Assembly: GCF_018687475.1 (NCBI RefSeq)
Contig: NZ_CP061292.1
Span: forward strand, 310,001 to 374,000
Length of the DNA: 64,000 nt
Direction of reading: 5' to 3'
From: Polynucleobacter sp. MWH-UH24A
GTDB taxonomy: Bacteria > Pseudomonadota > Gammaproteobacteria > Burkholderiales > Burkholderiaceae
Part shown: piece by piece, positions 8,900 through 17,951 of the stretch
How positions within the stretch are numbered: the first letter of the stretch is position 1
Layout: each line of letters begins with the position of its first letter
Position numbers and translations under genes: made by a program
Notes under the pieces: generated by a model
What the model was told of the DNA's origin: nothing
Database searches by the model: none
What the model saw: only the letters and a program-made list of their open reading frames with translations

Positions 8900-9750
8900 A
8901 TTCACCGCTCGCCTTAATCACGGGCGCCTCCAGGGGACTTGGTGCACATCTAGCTTGTAGATTTTGGTATGCTGGTTGGAGCTTGATATTGGTGGCGAGA
9001 GACAAGAAGGCTCTTGTGGATAAATGTGCTTCATTCGAGAATAGATCTTTTCAGACTCTAGAGCTAGTATCATGTGATTTGGCTTCTAATGATCAAATCA
9101 AAAATTTTTCCTGTTCCATGAAAGAAAAATATCAGTCATTAGATCTTCTTGTTAATAACGCCGCAATTCAAGGTCCTATTGGATCTTTGCAGCAAAATGA
9201 TTTTGATGAATGGATTGAAGCTCTACAAATTAATTTATTGGCACCGGTTTTACTCTGTAAAGAGCTTATTCCATTATTAAATCAGGCATTAAATCCCTCA
9301 ATCATTAATCTCTCTGGCGGGGGTGCTACTGGGCCTAGGCCAGGATTTAGCTCTTACTCTTCGTCAAAAGCAGCTTTAGTAAGATTTAGCGAAACTATAG
9401 CTAATGAGTTAAGGCCTCAAAATATTAATGTGAATTGTATAGCTCCGGGCGCATTGAAAACCAATATGCTGGAAAAAATTTTGGCATCTCCTTTAAATGC
9501 AGGTGAACGTGAGTTAGAGTTAGCGAACAAAGTTTTTACCGATGGTGGCGCATGTATGGATAGAGTCGCAGATCTTATCCTCTTTTTGGCTGGTAATGCT
9601 GGCAGAGGTATTACAGGAAAACTAATAAGCGTAACTTGGGACAATTGGGAGGAATGGCCAAATCATATCTCTGAGCTTGATAATACCGATTTATTTACTT
9701 TACGAAGAATTGTTGGCCGTGATCGTAATATAGATTGGGGTGATAGGTGA
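8896..9750 (+). CDS. short-chain dehydrogenase/reductase
   Basis: Classical SDR of 284 aa. The cofactor motif TGASRGLG is near the N-terminus, NNAAIQG follows, LSGGGAT supplies the catalytic Ser, and YSSSK the Tyr/Lys. PGALKTNM and the later segment RGITGKLISV follow the FabG/3-ketoreductase pattern. It is coupled on both sides (ATGA upstream, GTGA downstream), so it is probably co-translated with the epimerase and the Gfo/Idh/MocA oxidoreductase. The substrate is unassigned; a keto-sugar is the natural guess. Confidence 0.8.
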   Translation: MNSPLALITGASRGLGAHLACRFWYAGWSLILVARDKKALVDKCASFENRSFQTLELVSCDLASNDQIKNFSCSMKEKYQSLDLLVNNAAIQGPIGSLQQNDFDEWIEALQINLLAPVLLCKELIPLLNQALNPSIINLSGGGATGPRPGFSSYSSSKAALVRFSETIANELRPQNINVNCIAPGALKTNMLEKILASPLNAGERELELANKVFTDGGACMDRVADLILFLAGNAGRGITGKLISVTWDNWEEWPNHISELDNTDLFTLRRIVGRDRNIDWGDR

Positions 9751-10757
9751 CAAAAAAAAATCATGTATTCGGAGTGGGTATTATTGGATGCGGATTAATA
9801 GGTCAAAAAAGAGCTAATGCATTAGGTTCTGGTGGCAAGTTAATCGCATGTGCCGATATTGCTATGGATAGGGCTTTATCTCTGGCCAATCGCTTCAAAG
9901 CTAAATCATTTAACGATTGGCGAGATTTAATTGCTTTGAATGAGGTTGATATCGTGATTATCTCTACATTGCACGACTCATTAGCAGAAATTACCCTAGC
10001 TGCAGTTAACTCTGGTAAAAACGTATTAGTGGAAAAGCCAGCCGCCCGAGCCAGTGCTGAGCTGGAGCCAATTTTTTTAGCATTGCAGGAAAGCAGCGCC
10101 AAGGTTCATGTAGGATTTAATCACCGATACCATCGGGCGTTAAGAAAATCCAAAGAGATTGTTATTTCTGGTGATTTAGGTGAACTAATGTTTATACGTG
10201 CACGCTATGGGCATGGCGCTCGTTTGGGTTATGACAAAGAGTGGCGTGCTGATCCTAAATTGTCGGGTGGAGGAGAACTAATTGATCAAGGACCTCATTT
10301 AATTGATCTGTCGCGGTGGTTTTTAGGTGACTTTTCTGAAATTGATGGTTTCGCTAACACCTTCTATTGGAATATGCCTGTAGATGACAATGGATTTATG
10401 TTGTTAAAGACACCAAAAAAGCAAGTAGCTTTTTTGCATGCCTCATGCACCGAATGGAAAAATCTTTTTTCAATGGAGATTTATGGTAAGGATGGAAAAT
10501 TAGATATATCTGGATTGGGTGGAAGCTATGGGTTAGAGAAATTAACCTACTACAGAATGCTTCCTCAAATGGGCCCCCCTGAAACTGTGTCGTGGGAGTA
10601 TCCAATGAGTGATAATTCATGGGCTTTAGAGATGGCAGAGTTTTATGAAGATATTCAGCTAGACCGTGACCCGGCTGCTGGGCTAAATGATGCTTATCAA
10701 GTCTTAAAAATAATTGAAAAAATTTACAAGGATTCTGGTTATGATCATTGTACGTAG
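9747..10757 (+). CDS. Gfo/Idh/MocA-family sugar oxidoreductase
   Basis: NAD(P)-dependent oxidoreductase of 336 aa. The Rossmann motif is GIIGCGLIG, the family EKP motif appears in VEKPAARA, and the C-terminal domain contains GGGELIDQGPHLIDL, the usual substrate-side helix. It starts at a GTG (9747) that overlaps the preceding stop. It overlaps the kinase gene by 17 bases at its 3' end. Members oxidise or reduce sugar hydroxyl groups, often on nucleotide sugars in polysaccharide clusters. The actual substrate is unknown. Confidence 0.83.
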   Translation: MTKKNHVFGVGIIGCGLIGQKRANALGSGGKLIACADIAMDRALSLANRFKAKSFNDWRDLIALNEVDIVIISTLHDSLAEITLAAVNSGKNVLVEKPAARASAELEPIFLALQESSAKVHVGFNHRYHRALRKSKEIVISGDLGELMFIRARYGHGARLGYDKEWRADPKLSGGGELIDQGPHLIDLSRWFLGDFSEIDGFANTFYWNMPVDDNGFMLLKTPKKQVAFLHASCTEWKNLFSMEIYGKDGKLDISGLGGSYGLEKLTYYRMLPQMGPPETVSWEYPMSDNSWALEMAEFYEDIQLDRDPAAGLNDAYQVLKIIEKIYKDSGYDHCT

Positions 10758-11724
10758 CCCACTTCGCATCACCTTAGGGGGCGGGGGAACTGATTTAGCT
10801 TCCTATTATGAAGATCATGAAGGCTTTTTAATTGCAGCGGCGATTGATAAGTACGTCTATGTAACGATCACACGTCCTTTTACTGATGGGATTTATCTTA
10901 AATACAGTCAACTAGAACATGTAAAAAAAATTACAGATGTGCATCATCCGATTATTCGGGAAGCGTTGAGTATTATGGGATTTCGTACGCCCCAAGTAGA
11001 AATCACCACTCTTGCAGATATCCCCGCCGGAACGGGTCTTGGTTCATCAGGTAGCTTTACCACTGCATTAATAAAGGCCTTGTATGCCCATCGTAAACGC
11101 CATATTCATCAAGAAGAATTAGCTGAATTAGCTTGTCATATTGAGATTGATCGTCTTGGTGAGCCCATTGGTAAGCAAGATCAGTATGCTGCCTCAGTTG
11201 GCGGATTAACTTGCTTTACATTTCATAGGGATGGAAAAGTAACGGCCTCTCCCCTAAAAATTAGCATGGAAACCATATTTGATCTTGAGGACAATTTACT
11301 TCTATTTTTTACTGGTTTTTCAAGAAGTGCTAGCAAGATCTTAAAGGATCAAAAGTTAAAGTCGCAGCTAAATGATACTGATATGATAGCTAATTTACAT
11401 TATGTAAAGAATTTGGGGTATAGAAGTAAAGCGGCATTAGAAGAGGGTGATACCGAGTTACTTGGAGAGCTCATGCATGAACATTGGGAGCATAAAAAGC
11501 GCCGCACAAGTGGGATGAGTAATTCCCAGATTGATGACTGGTATCAGCTAGCCATAAACAATGGCGCTATTGGTGGGAAATTAGTTGGGGCCGGAGGAGG
11601 CGGATTTTTGATGTTCATGGCAAAGGATCGAACTCAATTACGGAGGGCAATGACTGGTATCGGTTTAGAAGAAGTTCGCTTTAAATTTGATTTTGAAGGT
11701 ACTAAAGTTATGATGTCATCCTAA
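10741..11724 (+). CDS. hddA: D-glycero-alpha-D-manno-heptose 7-phosphate kinase (GHMP kinase)
   Basis: GHMP kinase of 327 aa from the ATG at 10741, chosen because MIIVRSPLRITLGGGGTD is the standard family N-terminus; a TTG 27 bases upstream is in frame but lacks it. The ATP-binding motif PAGTGLGSSGSFT and the C-terminal GGKLVGAGGGGF are present. HddA phosphorylates the anomeric carbon of heptose 7-phosphate. The direct neighbours hddC, gmhA and gmhB complete the GDP-D-glycero-alpha-D-manno-heptose route, which strongly supports the assignment. Confidence 0.9.
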   Translation: MIIVRSPLRITLGGGGTDLASYYEDHEGFLIAAAIDKYVYVTITRPFTDGIYLKYSQLEHVKKITDVHHPIIREALSIMGFRTPQVEITTLADIPAGTGLGSSGSFTTALIKALYAHRKRHIHQEELAELACHIEIDRLGEPIGKQDQYAASVGGLTCFTFHRDGKVTASPLKISMETIFDLEDNLLLFFTGFSRSASKILKDQKLKSQLNDTDMIANLHYVKNLGYRSKAALEEGDTELLGELMHEHWEHKKRRTSGMSNSQIDDWYQLAINNGAIGGKLVGAGGGGFLMFMAKDRTQLRRAMTGIGLEEVRFKFDFEGTKVMMSS

Positions 11725-12437
11725 TGTTCCCAGTTGCAATATTAGCCGGTGGCCTAGCAACACGACTACGTCCTATTACTGAAACAATTCCAAAGTCACT
11801 TATTCCAGTTGCTGGTAAGCCTTTTATTTATCATCAACTTGATTATTTGCACCAACAAGGTATTAATTCGGTAGTTTTGTGCATTGGATATTTGGGTGAA
11901 ATGATCCAAGAGGTTGTCGATGATGGCTCCCGTTGGGGTATGCAAGTTAGCTATTCACTAGATGGTCCAACACCCTTAGGAACGGGCGGTGCACTCAGAC
12001 AAGCCTTGCCACTACTGGGCGAGTATTTTTTTATCTTATACGGAGACTCTTATTTGCCTATCGTTTTTTCAGATGTAGAAAAATTCTATCTAGCTAGTGG
12101 TAAGAAAGGACTAATGACTGTACTCAGAAATGAGAACCAGTGGGATAAAAGTAATGTGGAATATCATGCGGACCAAATTATTGAATACAACAAGAATACA
12201 ATTCGATCTCAAATGAATTACATTGATTATGGCCTAGGAATTTTAAAAATTGACGCACTACAGGACTGCCCTGATGGGCAGTCATTTGATCTTTCAAAAA
12301 TTTATAATAAACTATCATTAGCTGGTGAGCTTGCTGGCTACGAAGTTTTTGAAAGATTTTATGAAATTGGATCACACCAAGGAATAGTCGATACAGAAGC
12401 GTATTTATTAGGAAAAATAGTAAAGGGTAGTTTATGA
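11724..12437 (+). CDS. hddC: D-glycero-alpha-D-manno-heptose 1-phosphate guanylyltransferase-type nucleotidyltransferase
   Basis: Sugar-nucleotidyltransferase of 237 aa. The activation loop is AGGLATRLRPITETIPKSL, with GKPFIYHQLDYL next and the Asp-containing YGDSYLP for metal binding. It is shorter than glucose-1-phosphate thymidylyltransferases, matching HddC. It starts on the last base of hddA (TAATG) and overlaps gmhA by 4 bases. The guanylyl rather than cytidylyl or adenylyl preference is inferred from its hddA/gmhA/gmhB partners. Confidence 0.86.
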   Translation: MFPVAILAGGLATRLRPITETIPKSLIPVAGKPFIYHQLDYLHQQGINSVVLCIGYLGEMIQEVVDDGSRWGMQVSYSLDGPTPLGTGGALRQALPLLGEYFFILYGDSYLPIVFSDVEKFYLASGKKGLMTVLRNENQWDKSNVEYHADQIIEYNKNTIRSQMNYIDYGLGILKIDALQDCPDGQSFDLSKIYNKLSLAGELAGYEVFERFYEIGSHQGIVDTEAYLLGKIVKGSL

Positions 12438-13033
12438 GTTACGCAGAAAAACATTTGAATGAAGCGGTTGAGATTATTAAAAGGATGGATGTAAGAGCAA
12501 TTGAAAAAATGGCAGATCTGATAGCTCAAGTAAAAATAGATAGTGGTCGAATCTTTTTTTTAGGTGTAGGCGGTAGTGCTGGAAATTGTTCACATGCCGT
12601 AAATGACTTTCGCAAGATTGTAGGTATTGAATCATATGCTCCCACTGATAACGTATCAGAGTTGACTGCACGCGCAAATGATGAGGGATGGGTTTCAATT
12701 TTTATTGAATGGCTTAAAGTCAGCAAACTTACCTCAAAAGATATGCTGTTTATTTTTTCAGTTGGCGGAGGAAATTTAGAAAAAAACATCAGTCCTAACT
12801 TAGTTGAGGCATTGAAGTATGGAAAATCAGTAGGCTCCAAAGTAATTGGGGTGGTTGGTCGGGATGGCGGCTATACTGCTCAAGTCGCAGATTCTTGTGT
12901 AGTTGTTCCAACTGTAAATACCGATAATGTAACACCACATTCAGAAGCTTTTCAGGCAGTGGTTTGGCACCTTTTGGTTTCTCATCCGAAGTTAAAAATA
13001 CATCAAACTAAATGGGAATCTACGGCTAAGTAA
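12434..13033 (+). CDS. gmhA: sedoheptulose 7-phosphate isomerase (SIS domain)
   Basis: Converts sedoheptulose 7-phosphate to D-glycero-D-manno-heptose 7-phosphate. It is 199 aa with a single SIS fold: FLGVGGSAGNCSHAVNDFRK, the SELTARANDEGW segment, and FSVGGGN for phosphate binding. C-terminal HSEAFQAVVWHLL matches the family's metal/active-site helix. The start overlaps hddC by 4 bases. A housekeeping gmhA for LPS core heptose would be expected elsewhere in the genome, so this is likely a dedicated copy. Confidence 0.9.
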   Translation: MSYAEKHLNEAVEIIKRMDVRAIEKMADLIAQVKIDSGRIFFLGVGGSAGNCSHAVNDFRKIVGIESYAPTDNVSELTARANDEGWVSIFIEWLKVSKLTSKDMLFIFSVGGGNLEKNISPNLVEALKYGKSVGSKVIGVVGRDGGYTAQVADSCVVVPTVNTDNVTPHSEAFQAVVWHLLVSHPKLKIHQTKWESTAK

Positions 13034-13050
13034 GCTGTAGTATAAATTCA

Positions 13051-13578
13051 TTGAAGCGCGCAGTTTTTTTAGATCGGGATGGAGTAATAAATCGTGCGAT
13101 CGTACGTGATGGCAAGCCATATCCTCCAGCATCTTTACTGGATATGGAAATATTGCCAGGTGTTTACGAAGCTCTTCAAAAATTACACAATGCAAATTAC
13201 TTATTGATAGTAGTGACTAATCAACCAGATGTGGCAAGAGGTATCGCAAAGAAACAGGATATTGAGTTAATGCATGCATATCTATCATCTAAATTACCAA
13301 TAGATGTCTTTAAGACTTGCTATCATGATAATAAGGATAGATGTATCTGTAGAAAACCCTTGCCTGGGGCGTTGCTCGAGGCAGCTCAACAGTATGATAT
13401 CAATTTGCCGACAAGTTTCATGGTTGGTGATCGTTGGCGTGATATTGAAGCAGGAGCATCGGCTGGATGTAAAACTTTTTTTATTGATTATAACTATGCT
13501 GAAAAAAAACCAAATAAGCCTGATTTTATTGTGTCATCTTTACTCGATGTAAAAAAAATGATCCTTGGAAAAGTTTGA
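13051..13578 (+). CDS. gmhB: D-glycero-D-manno-heptose 1,7-bisphosphate 7-phosphatase
   Basis: HAD-superfamily phosphatase of 175 aa. FLDRDGVIN gives nucleophile Asp8 and acid/base Asp10, VTNQPDVARG the second motif, and MVGDRWRDIEAG the metal-binding Asp. The Cys/His cluster CYHDNKDRCICRKP is the zinc-binding loop typical of GmhB. It starts with TTG at 13051, 17 bases after gmhA. The stop directly abuts the transaldolase ATG. It removes the 7-phosphate before guanylylation. Confidence 0.9.
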   Translation: MKRAVFLDRDGVINRAIVRDGKPYPPASLLDMEILPGVYEALQKLHNANYLLIVVTNQPDVARGIAKKQDIELMHAYLSSKLPIDVFKTCYHDNKDRCICRKPLPGALLEAAQQYDINLPTSFMVGDRWRDIEAGASAGCKTFFIDYNYAEKKPNKPDFIVSSLLDVKKMILGKV

Positions 13579-14295
13579 ATGAAGAAAATTGAAGATTTAA
13601 AAATAAAGATTTTTGCTGATGGAGCTGATAAAGAAGGAATGCTTGAGATGTATGAAAAGCCTTTTGTGAAGGGCTTGACTACTAATCCTACTTTGATGAA
13701 AAAGGCAGGCATTACTAATTATCGTGAATTTTGTAAAGACATTTTGGTTTATATAAAGGATAAGCCAATATCGTTTGAAGTATTTTCAGATAATTTTGCA
13801 GATATGGAGCGCCAAGCCTTAGAGATTGCGAGTTGGGGTGATAATGTATACGTTAAAATTCCAATTACAAACACAAAGCAAGAGAGTTGCCACGATTTAG
13901 TGAAAAAACTGTCAGCCCAAAAGGTTAAATTAAACGTGACAGCACTGATGACACTTGATCAGGTACGTGAGGTAATGGCCGCTCTTAATCCAAATATACC
14001 TAGTTATGTATCAGTATTTGCTGGCCGTATAGCTGACACTGGTTATGATCCTGTACCCCTAATGACTTCTGCTGTGGAAATATTAAAATCTTCAACTACA
14101 GTAGAGTTAATTTGGGCAAGCCCACGCGAATTACTAAATATATTTCAGGCTGATGAAATTGGATGTCACATAATCACAGTAACCAATGACATTATAAAGA
14201 AATTACCTCTGGTTGGATATGATTTAAATAAATATTCATTAGATACTGTAAAAATGTTTCATTCTGACGCACTGGCAGCTGGGTATGATTTATGA
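13579..14295 (+). CDS. transaldolase-family enzyme
   Basis: A 238-aa transaldolase of the short (TalC/fructose-6-phosphate aldolase-like) type. FADGADKEGM is at the N-terminus, GLTTNPTLMKKAG follows, and YVKIPIT contains the Schiff-base Lys93. It is last in the heptose operon and starts immediately after gmhB. Transaldolase exchanges dihydroxyacetone units among sugar phosphates including sedoheptulose 7-phosphate, the substrate of GmhA. A dedicated supply of that precursor is the likely role (inference). An AT-rich gap of over 400 bases follows. Confidence 0.87.
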   Translation: MKKIEDLKIKIFADGADKEGMLEMYEKPFVKGLTTNPTLMKKAGITNYREFCKDILVYIKDKPISFEVFSDNFADMERQALEIASWGDNVYVKIPITNTKQESCHDLVKKLSAQKVKLNVTALMTLDQVREVMAALNPNIPSYVSVFAGRIADTGYDPVPLMTSAVEILKSSTTVELIWASPRELLNIFQADEIGCHIITVTNDIIKKLPLVGYDLNKYSLDTVKMFHSDALAAGYDL

Positions 14296-14722
14296 GTTTT
14301 TTTTTCAAATAAATTACCAAGGTTCAAATATTAATTGAGCTATTAAAGTTAAAAGGGCGCACCATGTACACTTCGAAAGTGATTAAATACTCGCAAATTA
14401 TGCATATCAATGTTATATAAAAGAAGTTATACCAAATACATAATACGATATATTAAAATTAATTTACTAAGTTCAGATAAATAATTAATAAGGAATATCT
14501 GCTATTTTGATAGCAATTTTTAATAGTTTCAAAAGTTAGTCACAATATGATTATTTATAATAGTTTATGCAATAATCGGAATTAGATTTAAGAAAATATA
14601 TTACAAAAATTCTTTTTTTTGAAGATATTCGAGTTAAAAATGAAGCATAAAGTAAATTTTATATTCAATCAATAAAATGAATCTTCTGAGTAAAAGTTAC
14701 AACTCTACAATTATAGATTTAT
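14296..14722. other. AT-rich intergenic gap
   Basis: 427 bases without a recognisable gene on either strand; short A/T runs dominate. It lies between the heptose operon and the very AT-rich glycosyltransferase block and probably contains the promoter of the latter. No consensus promoter or terminator stands out clearly enough to place. Confidence 0.5.
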
Positions 14723-15901
14723 ATGATCTTATTTTTTGATACTTTTATTATATCAAAAAACACAGATACCACGGCTGGATCACTTAATGATACCAGGCGC
14801 GAAAAAGTCTTACGAAGTTTTAGGAATAGAACAGCTGCATATCAATTTCAAGAGAAAATTAAGGTAGTTCAATATACACTTGCAAGTTATTCTATATTAA
14901 ATTGGGATGAAGTTGTCATAAGGTTTGAGTGTGAAGATATAGATGATGTTGAAGAGTTTAAAGGATTCTGTAGCGAAATATTTCCCCGGGCCATGATATT
15001 AAATCAACGTTCTGATACAGCGCTGAAGTATCACACCGCTTTAATTGAACTTCATAAAAAATTCGGAAATTCATGGATTTTTTTCTCACCAAATAATGAT
15101 CATCCCTATATTAATAAGCCTAATAAAATTGAAACATATTTACAGCTTGCTGAGGTTATGGAGAAAAAATACCCTGAAGCATCGATTTCAATTACTTACA
15201 GCCACTACACAGAATCACAAAATGATGTTGGAATGCAGTATCCACAATGGGGTTATTATGACGGGTTTTTTAAAAAAATTCTTTACGAAAATGATTTAGC
15301 CTATGTGGTAAAGTCAAATAAGGCATTGCTTGATTCAATTAAAATATATCGACTAGAATTTCTAATTAATATATTTTATAAAACCAATAATACGGGTCGT
15401 GTTATTCGTATCGAAGATACTGAATTTTATGGAGATAGGAAAATAAATGAAATTTCAATTGTCCCAAAGGAAGAACTCTGTAGACATTATGACTCATATG
15501 TTCATATAACCAAGGAAGTTCCTCCATTATTCATACCGCCCGGTTTTTTTGATAATGACATAAAAATACGTTACGGTTTCAAAAAATATGAAAAAGGATA
15601 TGTAAATATTAATCCATTGGCGACAAATATTGGTGAGGGTGATGGGGAGTCTGACTTACTTTGTCTGTTGGAGGACGTTCCTTTTTTTTGGAATTCAAGA
15701 ATAAGCACAATTGAGACTAATAATTCTCTTTTCCTACCAAATAGCAAAGAGCAAATTCCATATTATGTAACCCTTAGGAATCCTTGGCATACAAGACCTA
15801 ACTGGCAAAATTTCTTGATTTCAATATTTCGATATGTAAGGTATAGAGCAATTGTTTCTTTTGCTTTAATTAAGAACTTTTACACTAAAATAACTCAATA
15901 A
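14723..15901 (+). CDS. uncharacterised surface-glycan cluster protein
   Basis: I do not recognise this 392-aa protein. It is soluble in character for most of its length, with a short hydrophobic/basic stretch near the C-terminus (FLISIFRYVRYRAIVSFALI). The segment SWIFFSPNNDHPYI followed by a run of helices recalls the nucleotide-sugar site of GT-A glycosyltransferases, but no complete motif is present. It is a clean AT-rich frame without internal damage. Lying next to a methyltransferase and glycosyltransferases, a role in glycan assembly or modification is likely. Confidence 0.6.
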   Translation: MILFFDTFIISKNTDTTAGSLNDTRREKVLRSFRNRTAAYQFQEKIKVVQYTLASYSILNWDEVVIRFECEDIDDVEEFKGFCSEIFPRAMILNQRSDTALKYHTALIELHKKFGNSWIFFSPNNDHPYINKPNKIETYLQLAEVMEKKYPEASISITYSHYTESQNDVGMQYPQWGYYDGFFKKILYENDLAYVVKSNKALLDSIKIYRLEFLINIFYKTNNTGRVIRIEDTEFYGDRKINEISIVPKEELCRHYDSYVHITKEVPPLFIPPGFFDNDIKIRYGFKKYEKGYVNINPLATNIGEGDGESDLLCLLEDVPFFWNSRISTIETNNSLFLPNSKEQIPYYVTLRNPWHTRPNWQNFLISIFRYVRYRAIVSFALIKNFYTKITQ

Positions 15902-15955
15902 TTTTAATTTCTTAATTAAATGTTATATTTTGATTAATAAAACACATATATAAAA

Positions 15956-16795
15956 ATGAAAAATTTAATTAGAATTTATTATGCTGGAATAAAACACATA
16001 CGCTTAATCTGTCTTAAATTTCTCTTTTTTAAAAAGATTTCACCCCCACTATTAAAAATATATCTTCCATCAATAACAAATTTTGAACAATCAAATAGAC
16101 ACATTGAATTTTCACTGATTCATTCTATCGAGAACTCAATCTGCCCATCGGAATATCTAGTTGATATTGTGTCAAAGGCGAGTAAGATTGCAATTGATTG
16201 TCAGTTACCCTTGGTAGAAAAAAGATTTCACGAGGGTTATAAGTCAGTAGAAATATCGTCCCTAATTGAAACAAATTTTTCACCGAGTACATGGCCTGGT
16301 GAGCATTATAGATTGTTGGCTGCCATAGTTCGGGCATTAGATGCAAAAAATGTTGTTGAAATTGGAACATTCTGGGGTATGGGTACATTATCTTTATGTG
16401 AGGGTGGAGCTACTTCCATAATCACCTATGACATCAAAGATTGGCATTCATTTCCCACAACTCTTTTGAGAGATTCTGATTTCGAAGGTGGAACTATAAA
16501 ACAGTTCATAGGGGACTTGCAAGAAGAGTCATTCTTTCAATCTCAGAAAAAAAATATTGAAAATTGTGATTTAATTTTTATGGACGCTGCTAAAGATTCA
16601 ATAATGGAAAAAAAATTTCTATCTCAGTTTAGTAGATGTACCTTTAAGCCTGGCGCTATTTTAATTATTGATGATATTAAGCTATGGAATATGTTGCAAA
16701 TTTGGCAGGATATTAAATTACCCAAAATTGATATCAGTGGTTTGGGTCACTATACCGGTACTGGATTGGTAGAGTTAAGCCCAATAAAATCTTAA
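15956..16795 (+). CDS. class I SAM-dependent methyltransferase, CmcI-like
   Basis: 279 aa. A Rossmann SAM site is visible as VVEIGTFWGMGTLSL (motif I), followed by ITYDIKDW (acidic end of strand 2) and LIFMDAAKD (motif for strand 4). This arrangement is seen in cephalosporin-hydroxylase/CmcI-like and sugar O-methyltransferases. The first about 90 residues are not conserved and may be an acceptor-binding extension. It probably methylates a sugar hydroxyl of the glycan. The acceptor is unknown. Confidence 0.75.
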   Translation: MKNLIRIYYAGIKHIRLICLKFLFFKKISPPLLKIYLPSITNFEQSNRHIEFSLIHSIENSICPSEYLVDIVSKASKIAIDCQLPLVEKRFHEGYKSVEISSLIETNFSPSTWPGEHYRLLAAIVRALDAKNVVEIGTFWGMGTLSLCEGGATSIITYDIKDWHSFPTTLLRDSDFEGGTIKQFIGDLQEESFFQSQKKNIENCDLIFMDAAKDSIMEKKFLSQFSRCTFKPGAILIIDDIKLWNMLQIWQDIKLPKIDISGLGHYTGTGLVELSPIKS

Positions 16796-16850
16796 GTGTA
16801 TTTATTAAATTAATAAAACTTAAATAACTTTATTAATAATATTGAGAAAT

Positions 16851-17903
16851 ATGAGTAAAAAATCCATTCTTATAACAGGCTCAAGCGGGTTAATTGGTGG
16901 TGAAGTGTTAGCTTACTTTGCCAAGCTTGGATTTGATATCCATGGCGTCGATAACGATATGCGCGCCCAATTTTTTGGGCCGTCAGGAAGCACAGCTTGG
17001 AATCGTGAAAGACTAAAATCAATCTTTAAAAATTTTCATCACTATGAAATAGATATCCGCGATCGAAATCGTATTAATGCTTTGATAGATGAGGTGCGTC
17101 CAAACGTTATTATTCATGCAGCAGCTCAACCTTCACATGATAGAGCTGCTGAAATACCTTTTGATGATTTTGATACAAATGCGGTTGGGACTATGAATAT
17201 CCTTGAGGCTTGTAGAAAGTATTGTACCGACTCCCCATTTATACATTTATCAACTAATAAGGTTTATGGAGATGCACCAAATAACTTAAAATTAATAGAA
17301 AAGGAGAGCAGATGGGACTTTGCTGATCCAGAGTACCACTTCGGAATTTCGGAACACTTTTCTATTGACCAATCAAAACATTCATTATTTGGCGCTTCAA
17401 AATTGGCTGCAGATATTCTTGTTCAAGAGTATGGAAGATACTTTGGAATACCAACATGTTGTTTGCGAGGAGGATGTCTTACTGGGCCAAGTCATAGTGG
17501 AGTTGAGCTACATGGATTTTTAAGTTATTTGATAAAGTGTAATGTTCAAAAGAAAATGTATACAATATTTGGGTATAAAGGTAAACAAGTAAGAGACAAT
17601 ATACATGCTTGGGACGTTGCAAACTTCATACAATATTTTATTGATGAGCCTAGAGTCGGAGAGGTTTACAACATTGGTGGCGGAGTCGAGAATAGTATTT
17701 CAATACTAGAAGCAATATCATTGATTCAATCGATAAGCGGTGAATCTATGATTACAAATTATAAAGATGAAGCCCGTTCTGGAGATCATATTGTTTATTA
17801 CAGTGATTTAAGAAAAATTAGAGCGCACTATCCAAAATGGAAAGTGACAAAGTCATTACACAATATTTTTAACGAAATTTATACAGCTCAAATCGCAGAG
17901 TAA
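16851..17903 (+). CDS. CDP-paratose/tyvelose 2-epimerase-like SDR with altered YxxxK motif
   Basis: Extended SDR of 350 aa from the ATG at 16851 (a TTG 9 bases upstream is also in frame). Seen: GSSGLIGGE cofactor loop, HAAAQPSHDRA, STNKVYGD, GKQVRDNIHAWDV and YNIGGGVENSISILE, all reminiscent of RfbE, which interconverts CDP-paratose and CDP-tyvelose. In the catalytic motif the Tyr is Phe (FGASK). With rfbFGH upstream, a C-2 epimerase for a CDP-3,6-dideoxyhexose would make sense. The exact reaction is uncertain because of the Tyr change. Confidence 0.72.
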   Translation: MSKKSILITGSSGLIGGEVLAYFAKLGFDIHGVDNDMRAQFFGPSGSTAWNRERLKSIFKNFHHYEIDIRDRNRINALIDEVRPNVIIHAAAQPSHDRAAEIPFDDFDTNAVGTMNILEACRKYCTDSPFIHLSTNKVYGDAPNNLKLIEKESRWDFADPEYHFGISEHFSIDQSKHSLFGASKLAADILVQEYGRYFGIPTCCLRGGCLTGPSHSGVELHGFLSYLIKCNVQKKMYTIFGYKGKQVRDNIHAWDVANFIQYFIDEPRVGEVYNIGGGVENSISILEAISLIQSISGESMITNYKDEARSGDHIVYYSDLRKIRAHYPKWKVTKSLHNIFNEIYTAQIAE

Positions 17904-17951
17904 AGCTTTCTATAAAAAATCAAAACAACAAGTTTTCAAAAAAAACTTAAA

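Noticed and set aside
12569..12576. GGCGGTAG, the core of an RfaH ops element
   Set aside because: It lies inside gmhA, encoding the Gly-Gly-Ser of the SIS phosphate loop, and is not in a leader region; no JUMPStart context is present.
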